Assembly: GCA_022705325.1 (NCBI GenBank) | Contig: JAKJER010000021.1 | Span: 36,090 to 100,089, forward strand | Length of the DNA: 64,000 bases | Source of the DNA: Planctomycetota bacterium | GTDB taxonomy: Bacteria; Planctomycetota; Phycisphaerae; SM23-33 | Direction: 5' to 3' | Part shown: piece by piece, positions 45,805 to 55,350 of the stretch | Numbering within the stretch: the first letter of the stretch is position 1 | How the letters are laid out: every line of letters starts with the position of its first letter | Notes under the pieces: model-generated | Database searches by the model: none | Told to the model about the DNA's origin: nothing | Seen by the model: the letters and a program-made list of their open reading frames with translations, nothing else | Position numbers and translations under genes: made by a program

Positions 45805-45993
45805 TCAGCGGCGGCCATCGCGGCGCGGTCCCCAGGGCCTCAGAACCAACACCAGGATCAGCGCCGCCGCCAGCAGCAGGGGCAGGCCCAGCCTCCCCAT
45901 GGCCACCAGGAACGGGAACTTCAGCAGCTTGAAGGCGATGATCGCCAGCACCACGGCCAGGAAGATCAGCCATCCTCGGGCGCCCTGAAACAC
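45805..45993 (-). CDS. Small membrane protein (two helices)
   Basis: 62 residues. Helices at about 8-24 and 32-51 joined by a short loop, with a basic C-terminus (RPWGPRRDGRR) likely in the cytoplasm. No family recognised. It begins five bases after the preceding membrane gene stop and ends 23 bases before YjbQ. Confidence 0.65.
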   Translation of the reverse strand: MFQGARGWLIFLAVVLAIIAFKLLKFPFLVAMGRLGLPLLLAAALILVLVLRPWGPRRDGRR

Positions 45994-45998
45994 CGCGC

Positions 45999-46175
45999 TC
46001 AGCCCTTTCTCATGAAGATGGAGGCGAGGACCATCCCCAGGCCGACCAGCACCAGGGCCCCGCCGATGATGTGGGCGATCTCCAGGAGCAGCCAGACCAC
46101 CAGCAGCAGCGAGCCCATCATCATCAGCCCCAGCCCGCCGATGGCCAGCCGATTACCGTTCCACTTCCTGTTCAT
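45999..46175 (-). CDS. Small membrane protein (58 residues)
   Basis: ATG 46175, with AAGGG just upstream. Two helices (about 11-31 and 34-53), basic ends (MNRKWNGNRL, FMRKG). No family recognised. First gene of the operon continuing through a second small membrane protein, YjbQ and the zinc-ribbon protein. Confidence 0.65.
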   Translation of the reverse strand: MNRKWNGNRLAIGGLGLMMMGSLLLVVWLLLEIAHIIGGALVLVGLGMVLASIFMRKG

Positions 46176-46182
46176 CACCCTT

Positions 46183-46211
46183 ACTATAGCGGGCCGGACG
46201 ACCGTTGTCAC
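46183..46211 (-). promoter_or_regulatory. Sigma-70 promoter of the small-membrane-protein/YjbQ operon
   Basis: On the minus strand: GTGACA (46206-46211), 17 bases, TATAGT (46183-46188). The start site would fall right at the gene's ribosome-binding region, giving a very short leader. Confidence 0.6.
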
Positions 46212-46261
46212 GACTGAGACTTTTGCTTGCCGCAACGGGTGTTTTTCTCCCGCCCTTCTGG

Positions 46262-46267
46262 TATACT
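46262..46267 (+). promoter_or_regulatory. -10 element TATACT for rhaA
   Basis: TATACT lies 66 bases before GTG 46333 in a T-rich patch; the divergent operon's promoter is about 75 bases away. No clear -35. Confidence 0.35.
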
Positions 46268-46332
46268 CCCCCGCGATCTGCGCACCTGAGGCGACTGCTC
46301 CGATTGCCTCCAGACAGAAAAGGAACGATGCC

Positions 46333-47595
46333 GTGGACTCTACGACGGTGGAGAAGGCGTACGAACTGGCCCGCGAGCGGTACGCGGCCCTGGGGGTGGA
46401 CACGGACAAGGCGATCGACCGCCTGGCCAAGATCCCCATCTCCATGCACTGCTGGCAGGGCGACGACGTGGGCGGGTTCGAGAACCCGGCCGGGCTCACC
46501 GGCGGGGGCATCCTGGCCACCGGCAACTACGGCGGCAAGGCCCGCACGCCCGACGAGCTGCGCAGCGACGCCCGCAAGGCCCTGAGCCTGATCCCCGGGC
46601 GCCACCGCTTCAACCTCCACGCGATCTACCTGGAGACCGACGGCCAAGGCGTCGAGCGCGACCGGATCGAACCCAGGCACTTCCAGGGATGGATCGACTG
46701 GGCCAAAGCCAACCGCCTGGGTCTGGACTTCAACCCCACGTTCTTCTCGCATCCCAAGGCGGCCGACGGGTTGACGCTGTCGCACCCGGACGCCTCCATC
46801 CGGAAGTTCTGGATCGAGCACGCCAAGGCCTGCCGGCGGATCGGCGAGGCGATGGGCAAGGCCCTGGGCACGCCCTGCGTAACCAACGTCTGGATCCCCG
46901 ACGGCTTCAAGGACATCACCGTCGACCGGCTGGCCCCGCGGCGCCGCCTGTGGGAGGCCCTGGACGAGGTTTTCGCCGAGCCGCTGGACCCCGCCTGCAA
47001 CCTCGACGCGGTCGAGAGCAAGCTCTTCGGCATCGGATCGGAGACCTATGTCGTCGGCTCGCACGAGTTCTACCTCGGCTACGCCTGCCAAAGGCGCAAG
47101 CTCCTCTGCCTGGACGCCGGGCACTTCCACCCCACCGAGACCATCGCCGACAAGCTCTCCTCGGTCATGCTCTACCTCGACGAGGTCCTGCTGCACGTCA
47201 GCCGGGGCATCCGCTGGGACAGCGACCACGTCGTCGTGACCACCGACGACCTGCGGGCCATCGCCGAGGAGATCGTCCGCGGCGGCTTCATCGAGCGGGT
47301 GCACATCGGCCTGGACTTCTTCGACGCCACCATCAACCGTATCGCCGCCTGGGTGATCGGGATGCGGGCGATGTCGGCCGCCCTGCTGGCCGCCCTGCTC
47401 GAGCCGACCGACCAGCTCCGCACCTTGGAGCTGGAGGGCGACTTCACCGGCCGTCTGGCCACGATCGAGTCCCTCAAGACCCTTCCCCTGGGCAGCGTCT
47501 GGGACTACTACTGCCTCAAGCAGGGCGTGCCGGTCGGCGTCGAATGGCTGGCCGAGGTGCGGCGCTACGAGGCGGATGTGCTGGCCAAGAGGTAG
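46333..47595 (+). CDS. rhaA: L-rhamnose isomerase
   Basis: 420 residues from GTG 46333 (AGGA eight bases upstream), the same length as the E. coli enzyme. Conserved stretches: 'PISMHCWQGDDVGGFE', 'RFNLHAIYLET', 'LGLDFNPTFFSHPK', 'TNVWIPDGFKD', 'LLCLDAGHFHPTE', 'RWDSDHVV' and 'HIGLDFFDATINRIAAW'. They hold the Glu/Asp/His ligands of the two metal ions. It converts L-rhamnose to L-rhamnulose in the cytoplasm. Followed by a permease and an alpha-L-rhamnosidase. Confidence 0.97.
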   Translation: MDSTTVEKAYELARERYAALGVDTDKAIDRLAKIPISMHCWQGDDVGGFENPAGLTGGGILATGNYGGKARTPDELRSDARKALSLIPGRHRFNLHAIYLETDGQGVERDRIEPRHFQGWIDWAKANRLGLDFNPTFFSHPKAADGLTLSHPDASIRKFWIEHAKACRRIGEAMGKALGTPCVTNVWIPDGFKDITVDRLAPRRRLWEALDEVFAEPLDPACNLDAVESKLFGIGSETYVVGSHEFYLGYACQRRKLLCLDAGHFHPTETIADKLSSVMLYLDEVLLHVSRGIRWDSDHVVVTTDDLRAIAEEIVRGGFIERVHIGLDFFDATINRIAAWVIGMRAMSAALLAALLEPTDQLRTLELEGDFTGRLATIESLKTLPLGSVWDYYCLKQGVPVGVEWLAEVRRYEADVLAKR

Positions 47596-47671
47596 ATCAC
47601 CGAGACCACCAAGACCGTCAAGGTCACAGGAAAGAGACGCGAAGACTCTCCAGATCAAAAAGGGTACTGAT

Positions 47672-49321
47672 ATGACCGAACAGACGCTGCAGGATCAGCA
47701 ACAGCACGAGGGGGTTAACGAGTACGAACGGACGCCGGTGCCGCCGCGGGCGTGGCTGGGGTTCAAGAGCTTCATCGGGATGTACGCCGGCGAGCACTGC
47801 GCGGGCACCGAGCTGATGATCGGCCCGCTGTTCGTGGCCGCCGGCGTCAGCGCGTTCGACGTGGTGGTCGGGCTGCTGGTGGGCAACTTCCTGGCCGTGC
47901 TGAGCTGGATGTTCCTCACCGCCCCCATCGCCACGCGGGCCCGCCTGACCCTGTACTACCAACTCGAGAAGATCTGCGGGCGAAAGCTCGTGACCACCTA
48001 CAACCTGGCCAACGGCGTGATGTTCTGCTTCCTGGCGGGGTCCATGATTACCGTCTCCGCCACCGCCGTGGGCGTGTGGTTCAAGTTCCCCATGCCCGCC
48101 CTGACCGACGTGTACCCCAACAGCGCCGGCTGGGTGCTGGCCGTGCTGGGCGTGGGCCTGCTGATCGCCGTCGTCGCCGCCTTCGGCTACAAGGCGGTGG
48201 CCAAGTTCGCCAACATCGCCTCACCCTGGATGGTGCTGGTGTTCCTGGTCTTCGGCATCGTGGGCTTCCGCGACATCGTCGCCGCCAGCGGCAAGGAGAT
48301 CCACTCCGCCAGCGACCTGTGGAGCTTCGCCGCCACCGAGTTGTGGAAGGGAGGCGCCCCCCTGCCCGGACAGGTCAAGTTCACCTTCCTGCACGTGATG
48401 TTCTTCTCCTGGTTCACCAACGCAGCCATGCACGTGGGCATGAGCGACCTGACGGTCTTCCGCTACGCGAAGAAGTCCTGGTATGCCATCGCCAGCGGCG
48501 CCGGCATGTACGTGGGGCACTTCATGGCCTGGCTGGCGGCCAGCCTGCTCTACGCCCACCAATTGCGGGTGACCCCCGGCAACACCGACGTGCTGCCAGG
48601 GCCCATGGCCTTCAAGGCCTGCGGACTGGCCGGGCTCATCTGCGTGATCATCGCCGGCTGGACCACCGCCAACCCCACCATCTACCGCGCCGGGCTGGCC
48701 TTCCAGGCCGTCGTGCCCAAGTGGCCCCGCTTCACCGTCACCCTCATCACCGGGCTCATCGCCACCATCGCGGGCATGTTCCCCGTCATCGCCATGAAGC
48801 TCCTGGGTTTCGTCGCCCTTTATGGCCTGCTGCTGATCCCCATGGGCGCCGTCATCTTCGTCGACTTCTGGCTTATGCCCCGCATCGGCCTGAAGGACCG
48901 CTTCGCCGAACGCACCGGCATCTCCTTCAACTGGGCTGCCGGCGCCGCCTGGATCGCCACGCTGGCCATCTGCCTCTTCCTCAACTTCAACAAGGAAGCC
49001 CTGGCCGGCTACGTCAACCCGGACATGTTCCAGATCTATTTCCTGCTGCTGCCCGCCTGGTTCATCGCCGGTCTGCTTTACATCGCCAGCAGCATCCTCC
49101 TCCAGAAGGCAGCCGGCCTGGCGGCTGGGGCGGCCAAGGTCCTCGCCGCCGTCGCCCTCATGGGCACGGTGGCCCCCGCCGTCTTCTACTTCACCGGCGA
49201 AATGACCGACAAGTCGTTGCACGCCTGGCTGATGGGCGCGACCGTCCTGTGGTTCGTCACCGCCGCCTTCGCCATGGGCGCCAAGGCCCCCGCTGAACCC
49301 GAGCAGGAAACCCCCCTGTAA
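47672..49321 (+). CDS. NCS1-like (cytosine/purine permease family) transporter, probably sugar-related
   Basis: 549 residues from ATG 47672 (AAGGG upstream). About 12 hydrophobic helices from residue 40 to 535; 'SFIGMYAGEHCAGTELMIGP' and 'FGYKAVAKFANIASPWMVLV' are typical of the NCS1 fold (LeuT type). Family members usually carry nucleobases or vitamins, but here it lies between rhaA and an alpha-L-rhamnosidase, so uptake of L-rhamnose or rhamnose-containing sugars is the contextual inference. No kinase or aldolase of the pathway is nearby. Confidence 0.85.
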   Translation: MTEQTLQDQQQHEGVNEYERTPVPPRAWLGFKSFIGMYAGEHCAGTELMIGPLFVAAGVSAFDVVVGLLVGNFLAVLSWMFLTAPIATRARLTLYYQLEKICGRKLVTTYNLANGVMFCFLAGSMITVSATAVGVWFKFPMPALTDVYPNSAGWVLAVLGVGLLIAVVAAFGYKAVAKFANIASPWMVLVFLVFGIVGFRDIVAASGKEIHSASDLWSFAATELWKGGAPLPGQVKFTFLHVMFFSWFTNAAMHVGMSDLTVFRYAKKSWYAIASGAGMYVGHFMAWLAASLLYAHQLRVTPGNTDVLPGPMAFKACGLAGLICVIIAGWTTANPTIYRAGLAFQAVVPKWPRFTVTLITGLIATIAGMFPVIAMKLLGFVALYGLLLIPMGAVIFVDFWLMPRIGLKDRFAERTGISFNWAAGAAWIATLAICLFLNFNKEALAGYVNPDMFQIYFLLLPAWFIAGLLYIASSILLQKAAGLAAGAAKVLAAVALMGTVAPAVFYFTGEMTDKSLHAWLMGATVLWFVTAAFAMGAKAPAEPEQETPL

Positions 49322-49369
49322 GAACGTAAGAGTGCAATACCGTAAGAAAGAGGCCTGCACCCTGGATCA

Positions 49370-49397
49370 CTGAAGTGACCAGACCGGGTCACTTCAG
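49370..49397. terminator. Perfect hairpin between permease and rhamnosidase genes
   Basis: CTGAAGTGACC (49370-49380), a six-base loop, GGTCACTTCAG (49387-49397). No T-tract follows. It may reduce read-through or protect the upstream mRNA; the rhamnosidase gene starts 58 bases later. Confidence 0.6.
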
Positions 49398-49455
49398 TTA
49401 CCCCGGATACCGGCACCCCGATACGTCCTATGACTCGTTGCAGAGGAGACGTTCC

Positions 49456-52400
49456 ATGAAGACCCTTAGTGCTGTCCTGCTTGTTTCCGTCGCCTGCGCC
49501 GCCGCCCAGGCCGCCCAGGGGATGCTCGCGGCCTCGCACCTGCGATGTGAATACCTCACCGACCCCGCTGGCATCGGCGCCGCCCAGCCCCGCCTGAGCT
49601 GGATCGTCGAATCCGCCCAGCGCGGGCAAAGCCAGTCGGCCTACCGCGTGCTGGTGGCCTCCTCCCCCGCGACCCTTCAGGCCGACAAGGGCGACCTGTG
49701 GGACAGCGGAAAGGTCGATTCAAATGAGACCGCCTGCATCCGCTACGCCGGCAAGCCGCTGGCCTCCAATCAGGTCTGCCTCTGGAAGGTCCAGGTATTC
49801 GACGCCGCCGGCCAGCCCAGCCCGTGGTCCAAGCCCGCCAGCTTCTCCACCGGCCTGCTCCAGCAGGACGACTGGAAGGCCCAGTGGATCGGCTACGACA
49901 AGAAGCGCAAGATCGACCTTCCCGAAGCGAAGCTCGACGGCGCGAAGTGGATCTGGCACGCAGCCGACCCTGCCAACCCGCCGCAGGGGCACCGGCTGTT
50001 CGCGACCACCTTCGAACTGCCCGCCGACGCGAAGATCGAGTCCGCCCAACTCCAGATGGCCGCTGACGACTCCTACAAGGCGGTCCTGAACACCCGCAAC
50101 GTCGCCGGCGGGACGAGTTGGCAGGTCGTGCAGATGGTGGACGTGGCCGGAGCCCTCAAGGGCGGCGCGAACGACCTCCGCGTGGAAGTGGCCAACGCGA
50201 GCCCGTCGCCCGCGGGCCTGCTGGGACGGCTGGAGATCAAGCTCGCCGGCGGAAAGACGATCGTCGTCGTCACCGACGGTTCGTGGAAATCGCTCATGCC
50301 CTTCCCTTACTGGCACAAGAACCCCATCGCCGCGTCCAAGACGGCCGCAGTCAAGGTGCTGGGCGAGTACGGCATGCAGCCGTGGGGCAAGGTCAAGGCG
50401 TCGTCCACGACCCTGCCGCCCGCGGTGTATCTGCGGACGGTCTTCACCGCCGAAAAGGACATCCGCCGGGCGGTGCTCTACTCGACCGCCCTGGGCATCC
50501 ACGACATGTACCTCAACGGGCAGCGGGTCAGCGACGACTACTTCAACCCCGGCTGGACGGATTACACCAAGCGGGTCTATGCCCGGGCCTACGACGTGAC
50601 CGATCGGATGAAGAAAGGGACCAATGCCCTGGGCGGCATCCTGGCGGACGGGTGGTTCAGCGGCTACGTAGGCTTCGGCAAGAAGCGCGACCACTACGGC
50701 GACAAGCCGCGGCTGCGGGCCCAACTGCACATCGAGTACGCCGACGGCTCGACGGCCATCGTCGCCACCGGGCCCCAGTGGAAGGCCTCCACCGGCGCGT
50801 ACATCGAGGCCGACTTCCTCATGGGCGAGACGTACGACGCCCGCCTGGCCCCGACCGGATGGGACACCGCCTCATTCGACGCGGCGGCGTGGGACGCGGT
50901 TGACGCGGGCACGACGTTCAAGCCGCTCATGCAGGCGCACCCGGCCCCGCCGGTCCGCGTGATCGGCCAGTTCAAGAGCATCAAGACCGTCCAGAGCGGT
51001 CCCGGCACGTACATCCTGAACCTGGGCCAGAACTTCGCGGGCCTGACCCGGTTGAAGATCAAGGGGCAGGCCGGGCAGAAGATCGTCCTCCGCTTCGCCG
51101 AGCGGCTGAACACCGACGGCTCGTTCTACGTGACCAACCTGCGCGAGGCCCGTTGCATCGACACGTATATCTGTCGCGGCGACGGCGAGGAGGTCTACGT
51201 TCCCCGTTTCACTTTCCACGGCTTCCAGTACGTGGAGATCAGCGGCCTGGACGCCCCGCCCGCGGAGGACACCATCGTGGGCCTGGCCCTGTCCAGCGAC
51301 ACCGACGTGGCGGGCGAGTTCGCCTGCAACGACGCCATGCTCAACAAACTGCACAGCAACATCTACTGGACGCAGCGGTCGAACTTCATCGACATCCCTA
51401 CTGACTGCCCGCAGCGGGACGAGCGGTTGGGCTGGACGGGCGACGCCCAGGTGTACATCCGCACGGCCACCTTGAACACCGACGTGCAGGCCTTCTTCGA
51501 CAAGTGGCTGGTGGACCTGGCCGACGCCCAGCGGGACGACGGGCAGTTCCCCATGGTCGCCCCGCTGAAGGTGGCCGGCGGCGACGGCGGACCGGCCTGG
51601 GCTGACGCGGGCACCATCTGCCCGTGGACGGTCTACCAGGTCTACGGCGACAAGGACGTGCTCGCCCGGCAGTACCCCACGATGGCCAGGTTCGTCGAGT
51701 TCTGCCGCAAGCGCTGCACGCCGGAACTTCTGCCTCCCAAGCAGTTCCACTGCTTCGGCGACTGGTTGTCGATCAACGCCAACACCCCCAAGGACGTGAT
51801 CTTCCAGGCCTACTTCGCCGCCAGCACGAAACTGACGGCCAACGCGGCCGAGGTGCTGGGCAAGGCCGATGACGCCAAGAAGTACAACGACCTGTTCGAA
51901 CAGATCAAGGCCGCGTTCAACAAGGCCTACGTCGACGGCGAGGGGAAGATCAAGGGCAACACCCAGTGCGTGTACGTGCTGGCCCTGGCGTACGACCTGC
52001 TCGATGAGGCGACGGCGAAGAAGGCGGCTGAGCACCTGGTCAAGGACATCGAGTCGCGCAAGTGGCACTTGTCGACGGGCTTCATCGGCACCAAGGACCT
52101 GATGCTCGTGCTGGCCAAGATCGGACGCAACGACGTGGCCTACCGCCTGCTGCACAACGACACGTTCCCCTCCTGGGGCTTCTCGATCAAGCACGGAGCC
52201 ACCAGCATCTGGGAGCGATGGGACGGCTGGACGCCCGAGAAGGGCTTCCAGGACGCGGGCATGAACAGCTTCGCCCATTACTCGTTCGGCGCGGTCTACC
52301 AGTGGATGGTCGAGAACATCGGCGGCATCCGCTCCGCTTCGCCGTCGTACAAGGATATCGTGATCGCCCCGCAGACCGGCGGCAAGCTCACGCAGGCGAC

Positions 52401-52653
52401 GATCGGCTACACGTCCGTCCGAGGCCTGATCCGCACGAGCTGGCGCCGCCAGGGCGCCAAGTTCAGCCTGGAAGTGACCGTGCCGGCCAATACAACCGCC
52501 ACAGTGCATGTCCCGGCCAAGGCCGCCGGCGATGTGACCGAGAGCGGCAAATCGCTCGATCGGGCTGAGGGCGTGAAGTTCCTCCGCATGGATGGCGGCG
52601 CCGCGGTGGTGACCGTGGGCGGCGGGACGTACCGGTTCGAGAGCCGGCAGTAG
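49456..52653 (+). CDS. Alpha-L-rhamnosidase (GH78), exported
   Basis: 1065 residues from ATG 49456 (GAGGAG upstream) with a signal peptide (cleavage near AQAAQG). The N-terminal beta domain begins 'LRCEYLTDPAGIGAAQPRLSW', a GH78 hallmark. A second beta domain includes 'DDYFNPGWTDYTKRVYARAYD'. The (alpha/alpha)6 catalytic domain carries TDCPQRDERLGWTGDAQ (about 649-665), which has the predicted acid Glu. The C-terminal beta domain ends the family fold. It should release terminal alpha-L-rhamnose for RhaA downstream. Confidence 0.96.
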   Translation: MKTLSAVLLVSVACAAAQAAQGMLAASHLRCEYLTDPAGIGAAQPRLSWIVESAQRGQSQSAYRVLVASSPATLQADKGDLWDSGKVDSNETACIRYAGKPLASNQVCLWKVQVFDAAGQPSPWSKPASFSTGLLQQDDWKAQWIGYDKKRKIDLPEAKLDGAKWIWHAADPANPPQGHRLFATTFELPADAKIESAQLQMAADDSYKAVLNTRNVAGGTSWQVVQMVDVAGALKGGANDLRVEVANASPSPAGLLGRLEIKLAGGKTIVVVTDGSWKSLMPFPYWHKNPIAASKTAAVKVLGEYGMQPWGKVKASSTTLPPAVYLRTVFTAEKDIRRAVLYSTALGIHDMYLNGQRVSDDYFNPGWTDYTKRVYARAYDVTDRMKKGTNALGGILADGWFSGYVGFGKKRDHYGDKPRLRAQLHIEYADGSTAIVATGPQWKASTGAYIEADFLMGETYDARLAPTGWDTASFDAAAWDAVDAGTTFKPLMQAHPAPPVRVIGQFKSIKTVQSGPGTYILNLGQNFAGLTRLKIKGQAGQKIVLRFAERLNTDGSFYVTNLREARCIDTYICRGDGEEVYVPRFTFHGFQYVEISGLDAPPAEDTIVGLALSSDTDVAGEFACNDAMLNKLHSNIYWTQRSNFIDIPTDCPQRDERLGWTGDAQVYIRTATLNTDVQAFFDKWLVDLADAQRDDGQFPMVAPLKVAGGDGGPAWADAGTICPWTVYQVYGDKDVLARQYPTMARFVEFCRKRCTPELLPPKQFHCFGDWLSINANTPKDVIFQAYFAASTKLTANAAEVLGKADDAKKYNDLFEQIKAAFNKAYVDGEGKIKGNTQCVYVLALAYDLLDEATAKKAAEHLVKDIESRKWHLSTGFIGTKDLMLVLAKIGRNDVAYRLLHNDTFPSWGFSIKHGATSIWERWDGWTPEKGFQDAGMNSFAHYSFGAVYQWMVENIGGIRSASPSYKDIVIAPQTGGKLTQATIGYTSVRGLIRTSWRRQGAKFSLEVTVPANTTATVHVPAKAAGDVTESGKSLDRAEGVKFLRMDGGAAVVTVGGGTYRFESRQ

Positions 52654-52680
52654 CTGGTAACCAGTAGCCAGTAGCCCGTG
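52654..52680. repeat. Short tandem CTACTG-type repeat between genes
   Basis: Read on the minus strand the segment is a run of CTACTGG units with a CTGGT...ACCAG dyad. A similar set of CTACTG/ATACTG units sits at about 60445-60480 between two other genes. Possibly a dispersed 3'-end repeat of this genome. Confidence 0.4.
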
Positions 52681-52711
52681 CGGGCATGGGAAGTCCCAGG
52701 GCGGGGTGCGC

Positions 52712-53770
52712 TTACGGCCGGTCCGGCTGGAGGCGGTCCTGGATCTCCCAGAACTCCCGGCTGGCGATATCCCAGTGGATGGACCAGGGATGGGTCGTGG
52801 GGCGGAAACGGATCAGGCGTTCGGGGCGGAGTGCCCGCGGCCAGAGGTCTGCCTTTGCGGGATGGGTCAGGAGGTAGTACTCGGCGATATTCGGCAGGCC
52901 GTCGAGGTCGACGTCGTCGTTGCGTCCGCTGTTGAGGTGGCCCAGGTTGTCCAGCTCCCAACGGTCCGGCAGGCCGTCGGCGTCGCTGTCGGCCCGCTCG
53001 TCGTGGGGCCGCCGCGTCTCGTCCACGCGTTTGGCCTGGCGATGAGACGCCTCCATGGCGGCTGCGTCGGGCGGCTTCTCGCGCGGTATGGGCGGCGGGT
53101 TCCAGCGAAAGCCCGGCTGGGCCGGCGGGCGGGCCTGGCGCGTACCCGTCTCCACGACCCGCCGGCGGGCCCGCTCCTGGGCATCCCAGAACTCTCGCGT
53201 GTCGGTGCTGAACTCCCCAGCCCGCGCCCGCTCGTGCAGCAGCGCGATCGGCTTGGCCGACGGGGCCATCAGGTCGATCTCCAGCGGCGAGCTTCGTCGC
53301 AGCGCCTCGATCCAGTTCGGAAACCCGTCGCCGTCTGGATCGTCGTCTCGCCCCTGGCTCAGGTCGCCGAAGTAACCCATCTCCCATGCGTCGGGGAGCG
53401 TATCCTTGTCCGTATCGATATCCTCCGGCCGCCGCGGCAGCTGGGGCGCCCGGTCGATCCGTCGGCCGTTCATGAACGTCCGAGAGTCGTAGTCCAGCGT
53501 CCCGAACCAGCGGATCTCGTCGCTATCGTAAAGGCCGTCGCCGTCGATGTCGGTGGAACTGTACATCTTGTCGTCGATCCCGATATAGCAGGTCGACGAG
53601 AGCCTCTTCTTGACCGCGGGCGGACATGGGTACTCCTCCTCTTTCTCCGCACGGATCGGCGGAGACGGCGCATCCCTCCCCGGCTGCAAGACCAGGCAAA
53701 TCAGCACCGCTATCCCTGCCGCCGCCAGGATCGCCAGCCCGATGACTCCCGCCAAGGTCTTGCCTCGCAT
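52712..53770 (-). CDS. Membrane-anchored protein with Ca-binding thrombospondin-3-like repeats
   Basis: 352 residues. One N-terminal helix (about 7-28) acts as signal anchor. The rest has five Asp-rich loops of D-x-D-x-D-G-x(2)-D form: DIDGDGLYDSDEI, DIDTDKDTLPDAWE, DDDPDGDGFPNWIEA, DSDADGLPDRWE and DVDLDGLPNIAEY. They fit thrombospondin type 3/EF-hand-like calcium loops. Two copies of a 'REFW-(D/E)-x-Q' element occur near 165 and at the end. Probably a periplasmic structural protein. AAAGG precedes the ATG. Confidence 0.75.
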   Translation of the reverse strand: MRGKTLAGVIGLAILAAAGIAVLICLVLQPGRDAPSPPIRAEKEEEYPCPPAVKKRLSSTCYIGIDDKMYSSTDIDGDGLYDSDEIRWFGTLDYDSRTFMNGRRIDRAPQLPRRPEDIDTDKDTLPDAWEMGYFGDLSQGRDDDPDGDGFPNWIEALRRSSPLEIDLMAPSAKPIALLHERARAGEFSTDTREFWDAQERARRRVVETGTRQARPPAQPGFRWNPPPIPREKPPDAAAMEASHRQAKRVDETRRPHDERADSDADGLPDRWELDNLGHLNSGRNDDVDLDGLPNIAEYYLLTHPAKADLWPRALRPERLIRFRPTTHPWSIHWDIASREFWEIQDRLQPDRP

Positions 53771-53865
53771 GGCTTGCCTTTCGTCTCGAAGGCAGAGTGT
53801 GCGTCTTGTGCTTCACATGGGTTATACTGCTGCGGCCGATCCTTGTCGAGCGGTCGAGCCGGCAA

Positions 53866-53892
53866 TTGACCCTTTCCCGCGGTCGTTATAAC
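53866..53892 (+). promoter_or_regulatory. Candidate promoter of the second Gfo/Idh/MocA gene
   Basis: TTGACC (53866-53871), 15 bases, TATAAC (53887-53892). Spacing is short, so only moderate support. A TATACT at 53823-53828 is a second candidate -10. Confidence 0.35.
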
Positions 53893-53936
53893 GTCTGTGT
53901 TGCTCGACAGCTCCTTTTCCATACAGAGGTGACTCC

Positions 53937-55304
53937 ATGACGGCACATCGATCCTCGCGGCGCGGGTTCCTGAAGGTTTCGACGGCGGCGGTGGCTGCGG
54001 CAGCGGCGGCCCGGCCGACGATCCTCCGCGGGGCGGCCGACTCGACGGCTGCCAACAGCAAGCTGAGACTGGCCCTGGTCGGCTGCGGGGGGCAGGGGCG
54101 CGGCGTGATGCGGGGCCTGCTCGGCGCCGGGGCCCAGTTGGTGGCCCTGTGCGATCCGGACGCCGCCCAGATCGACCGGGGCCGCAAGGACGCGGGCGAC
54201 CAGGGCAAAGACGCCAAGCCCTATGAGGACTATCGCAAGCTGCTGGACGACGCGGGCACATTCGACGCCGTCCTGGTCGGCACGCCCGATCACTGGCACG
54301 CCCCGCTCTGCAAGGCGTTCATGAAGGCCGGCAAACACGTCTACTGCGAGAAGCCGCTCACCCACAGCGTGGCTGAATCGCGCGAGCTGCGCGAGCTGTC
54401 CCGCGCCAGCAAGGTCGTCACGCAGATGGGCAACCAGGGCAGCGCGTCTGCCTCGCTGCGCCGCTGCGTGGAAGTCATCCAGGCCGGGGCCCTGGGAACC
54501 ATCCGCGAGATGTACGAGTGGGGCGTCGGCGTGACCGCCCGCGAGGGCAGCGCTGAGGGCGAAGACCCCATTCCCCAGGGATTCAACTGGGACCTGTGGG
54601 TCGGCCCGTCGGCCATGAGGCCGTTCAAGAAGGATGTCTACCATCCCTTCCGCTGGCGCGGATGGTTCGACTTCGGCAACGGCGGGTTGGCCGACATCTG
54701 CTGTCACACCATCAACCTGCCCCTGCGGGCCCTGGACCTCGACTATCCCAGCAAGATCGTCATCAACATGGAGGACGGCAAGCAGGTCAAGGACAAGGCG
54801 GCTGTCGAGTTCCACTTCCCCGCCAAAGGAAGCCGGCCCGCCACTCGCCTGCACTGGCAGGGCAACGGCCTACCCCCGGCGGAGGTCATCCAGCCGCTCA
54901 AGGACGCGTACAAGGGCAAGATCCCGGGCGGGTTCGGCATAGTCCTGGTCGGCGAGAAGGGCTGCATCTACACCAGTCACTGGAACACCGGGGCCCTGAT
55001 CCGCCTGACGGGCGAGGACAAGCCCAAGGACGTGCTCCATCACGAGGCGACCAAGGACATCCCCCAAACGCTCCCGCGAGTGGGCAATCACCAGCAGGAG
55101 TTTGTCGATGCCTGCCTGGGCAAAGGCAAGACGTTCTCCGACTTCGACTTCGGCGGCAAGCTCAGCGAGATCGGCCTGGCCGGCGTGCTCGGCGTGCGGG
55201 CCGGCAAGAGCCTCGACTGGGACGGCGAGAAGATGCAGGCCGCCAACGCCCCCGAGACCACCAAGTTTATCCACCAGGAATACCGCAAGAAGTGGCTGAC
55301 GTAG
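53937..55304 (+). CDS. Gfo/Idh/MocA oxidoreductase, Tat-exported
   Basis: 455 residues; GAGG precedes the ATG. Tat signal HRSSRRGFLKVSTAAVAAAA. Nucleotide-binding motif LVGCGGQGRGV (48-57), 'GTPDHWHAPLCKAF', EKP at 138-140 with the catalytic Lys139, and the late 'GNHQQEFVDACLGKGK' helix. It belongs to the same exported subgroup as the gene at 43275 but shares only family-level similarity. A sugar or inositol-like substrate is expected. Confidence 0.93.
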   Translation: MTAHRSSRRGFLKVSTAAVAAAAAARPTILRGAADSTAANSKLRLALVGCGGQGRGVMRGLLGAGAQLVALCDPDAAQIDRGRKDAGDQGKDAKPYEDYRKLLDDAGTFDAVLVGTPDHWHAPLCKAFMKAGKHVYCEKPLTHSVAESRELRELSRASKVVTQMGNQGSASASLRRCVEVIQAGALGTIREMYEWGVGVTAREGSAEGEDPIPQGFNWDLWVGPSAMRPFKKDVYHPFRWRGWFDFGNGGLADICCHTINLPLRALDLDYPSKIVINMEDGKQVKDKAAVEFHFPAKGSRPATRLHWQGNGLPPAEVIQPLKDAYKGKIPGGFGIVLVGEKGCIYTSHWNTGALIRLTGEDKPKDVLHHEATKDIPQTLPRVGNHQQEFVDACLGKGKTFSDFDFGGKLSEIGLAGVLGVRAGKSLDWDGEKMQAANAPETTKFIHQEYRKKWLT

Positions 55305-55350
55305 CCCGGGCAGTGGGAGGCGGAGTACCGGCCTCCGGCGGGCGCCTGCG

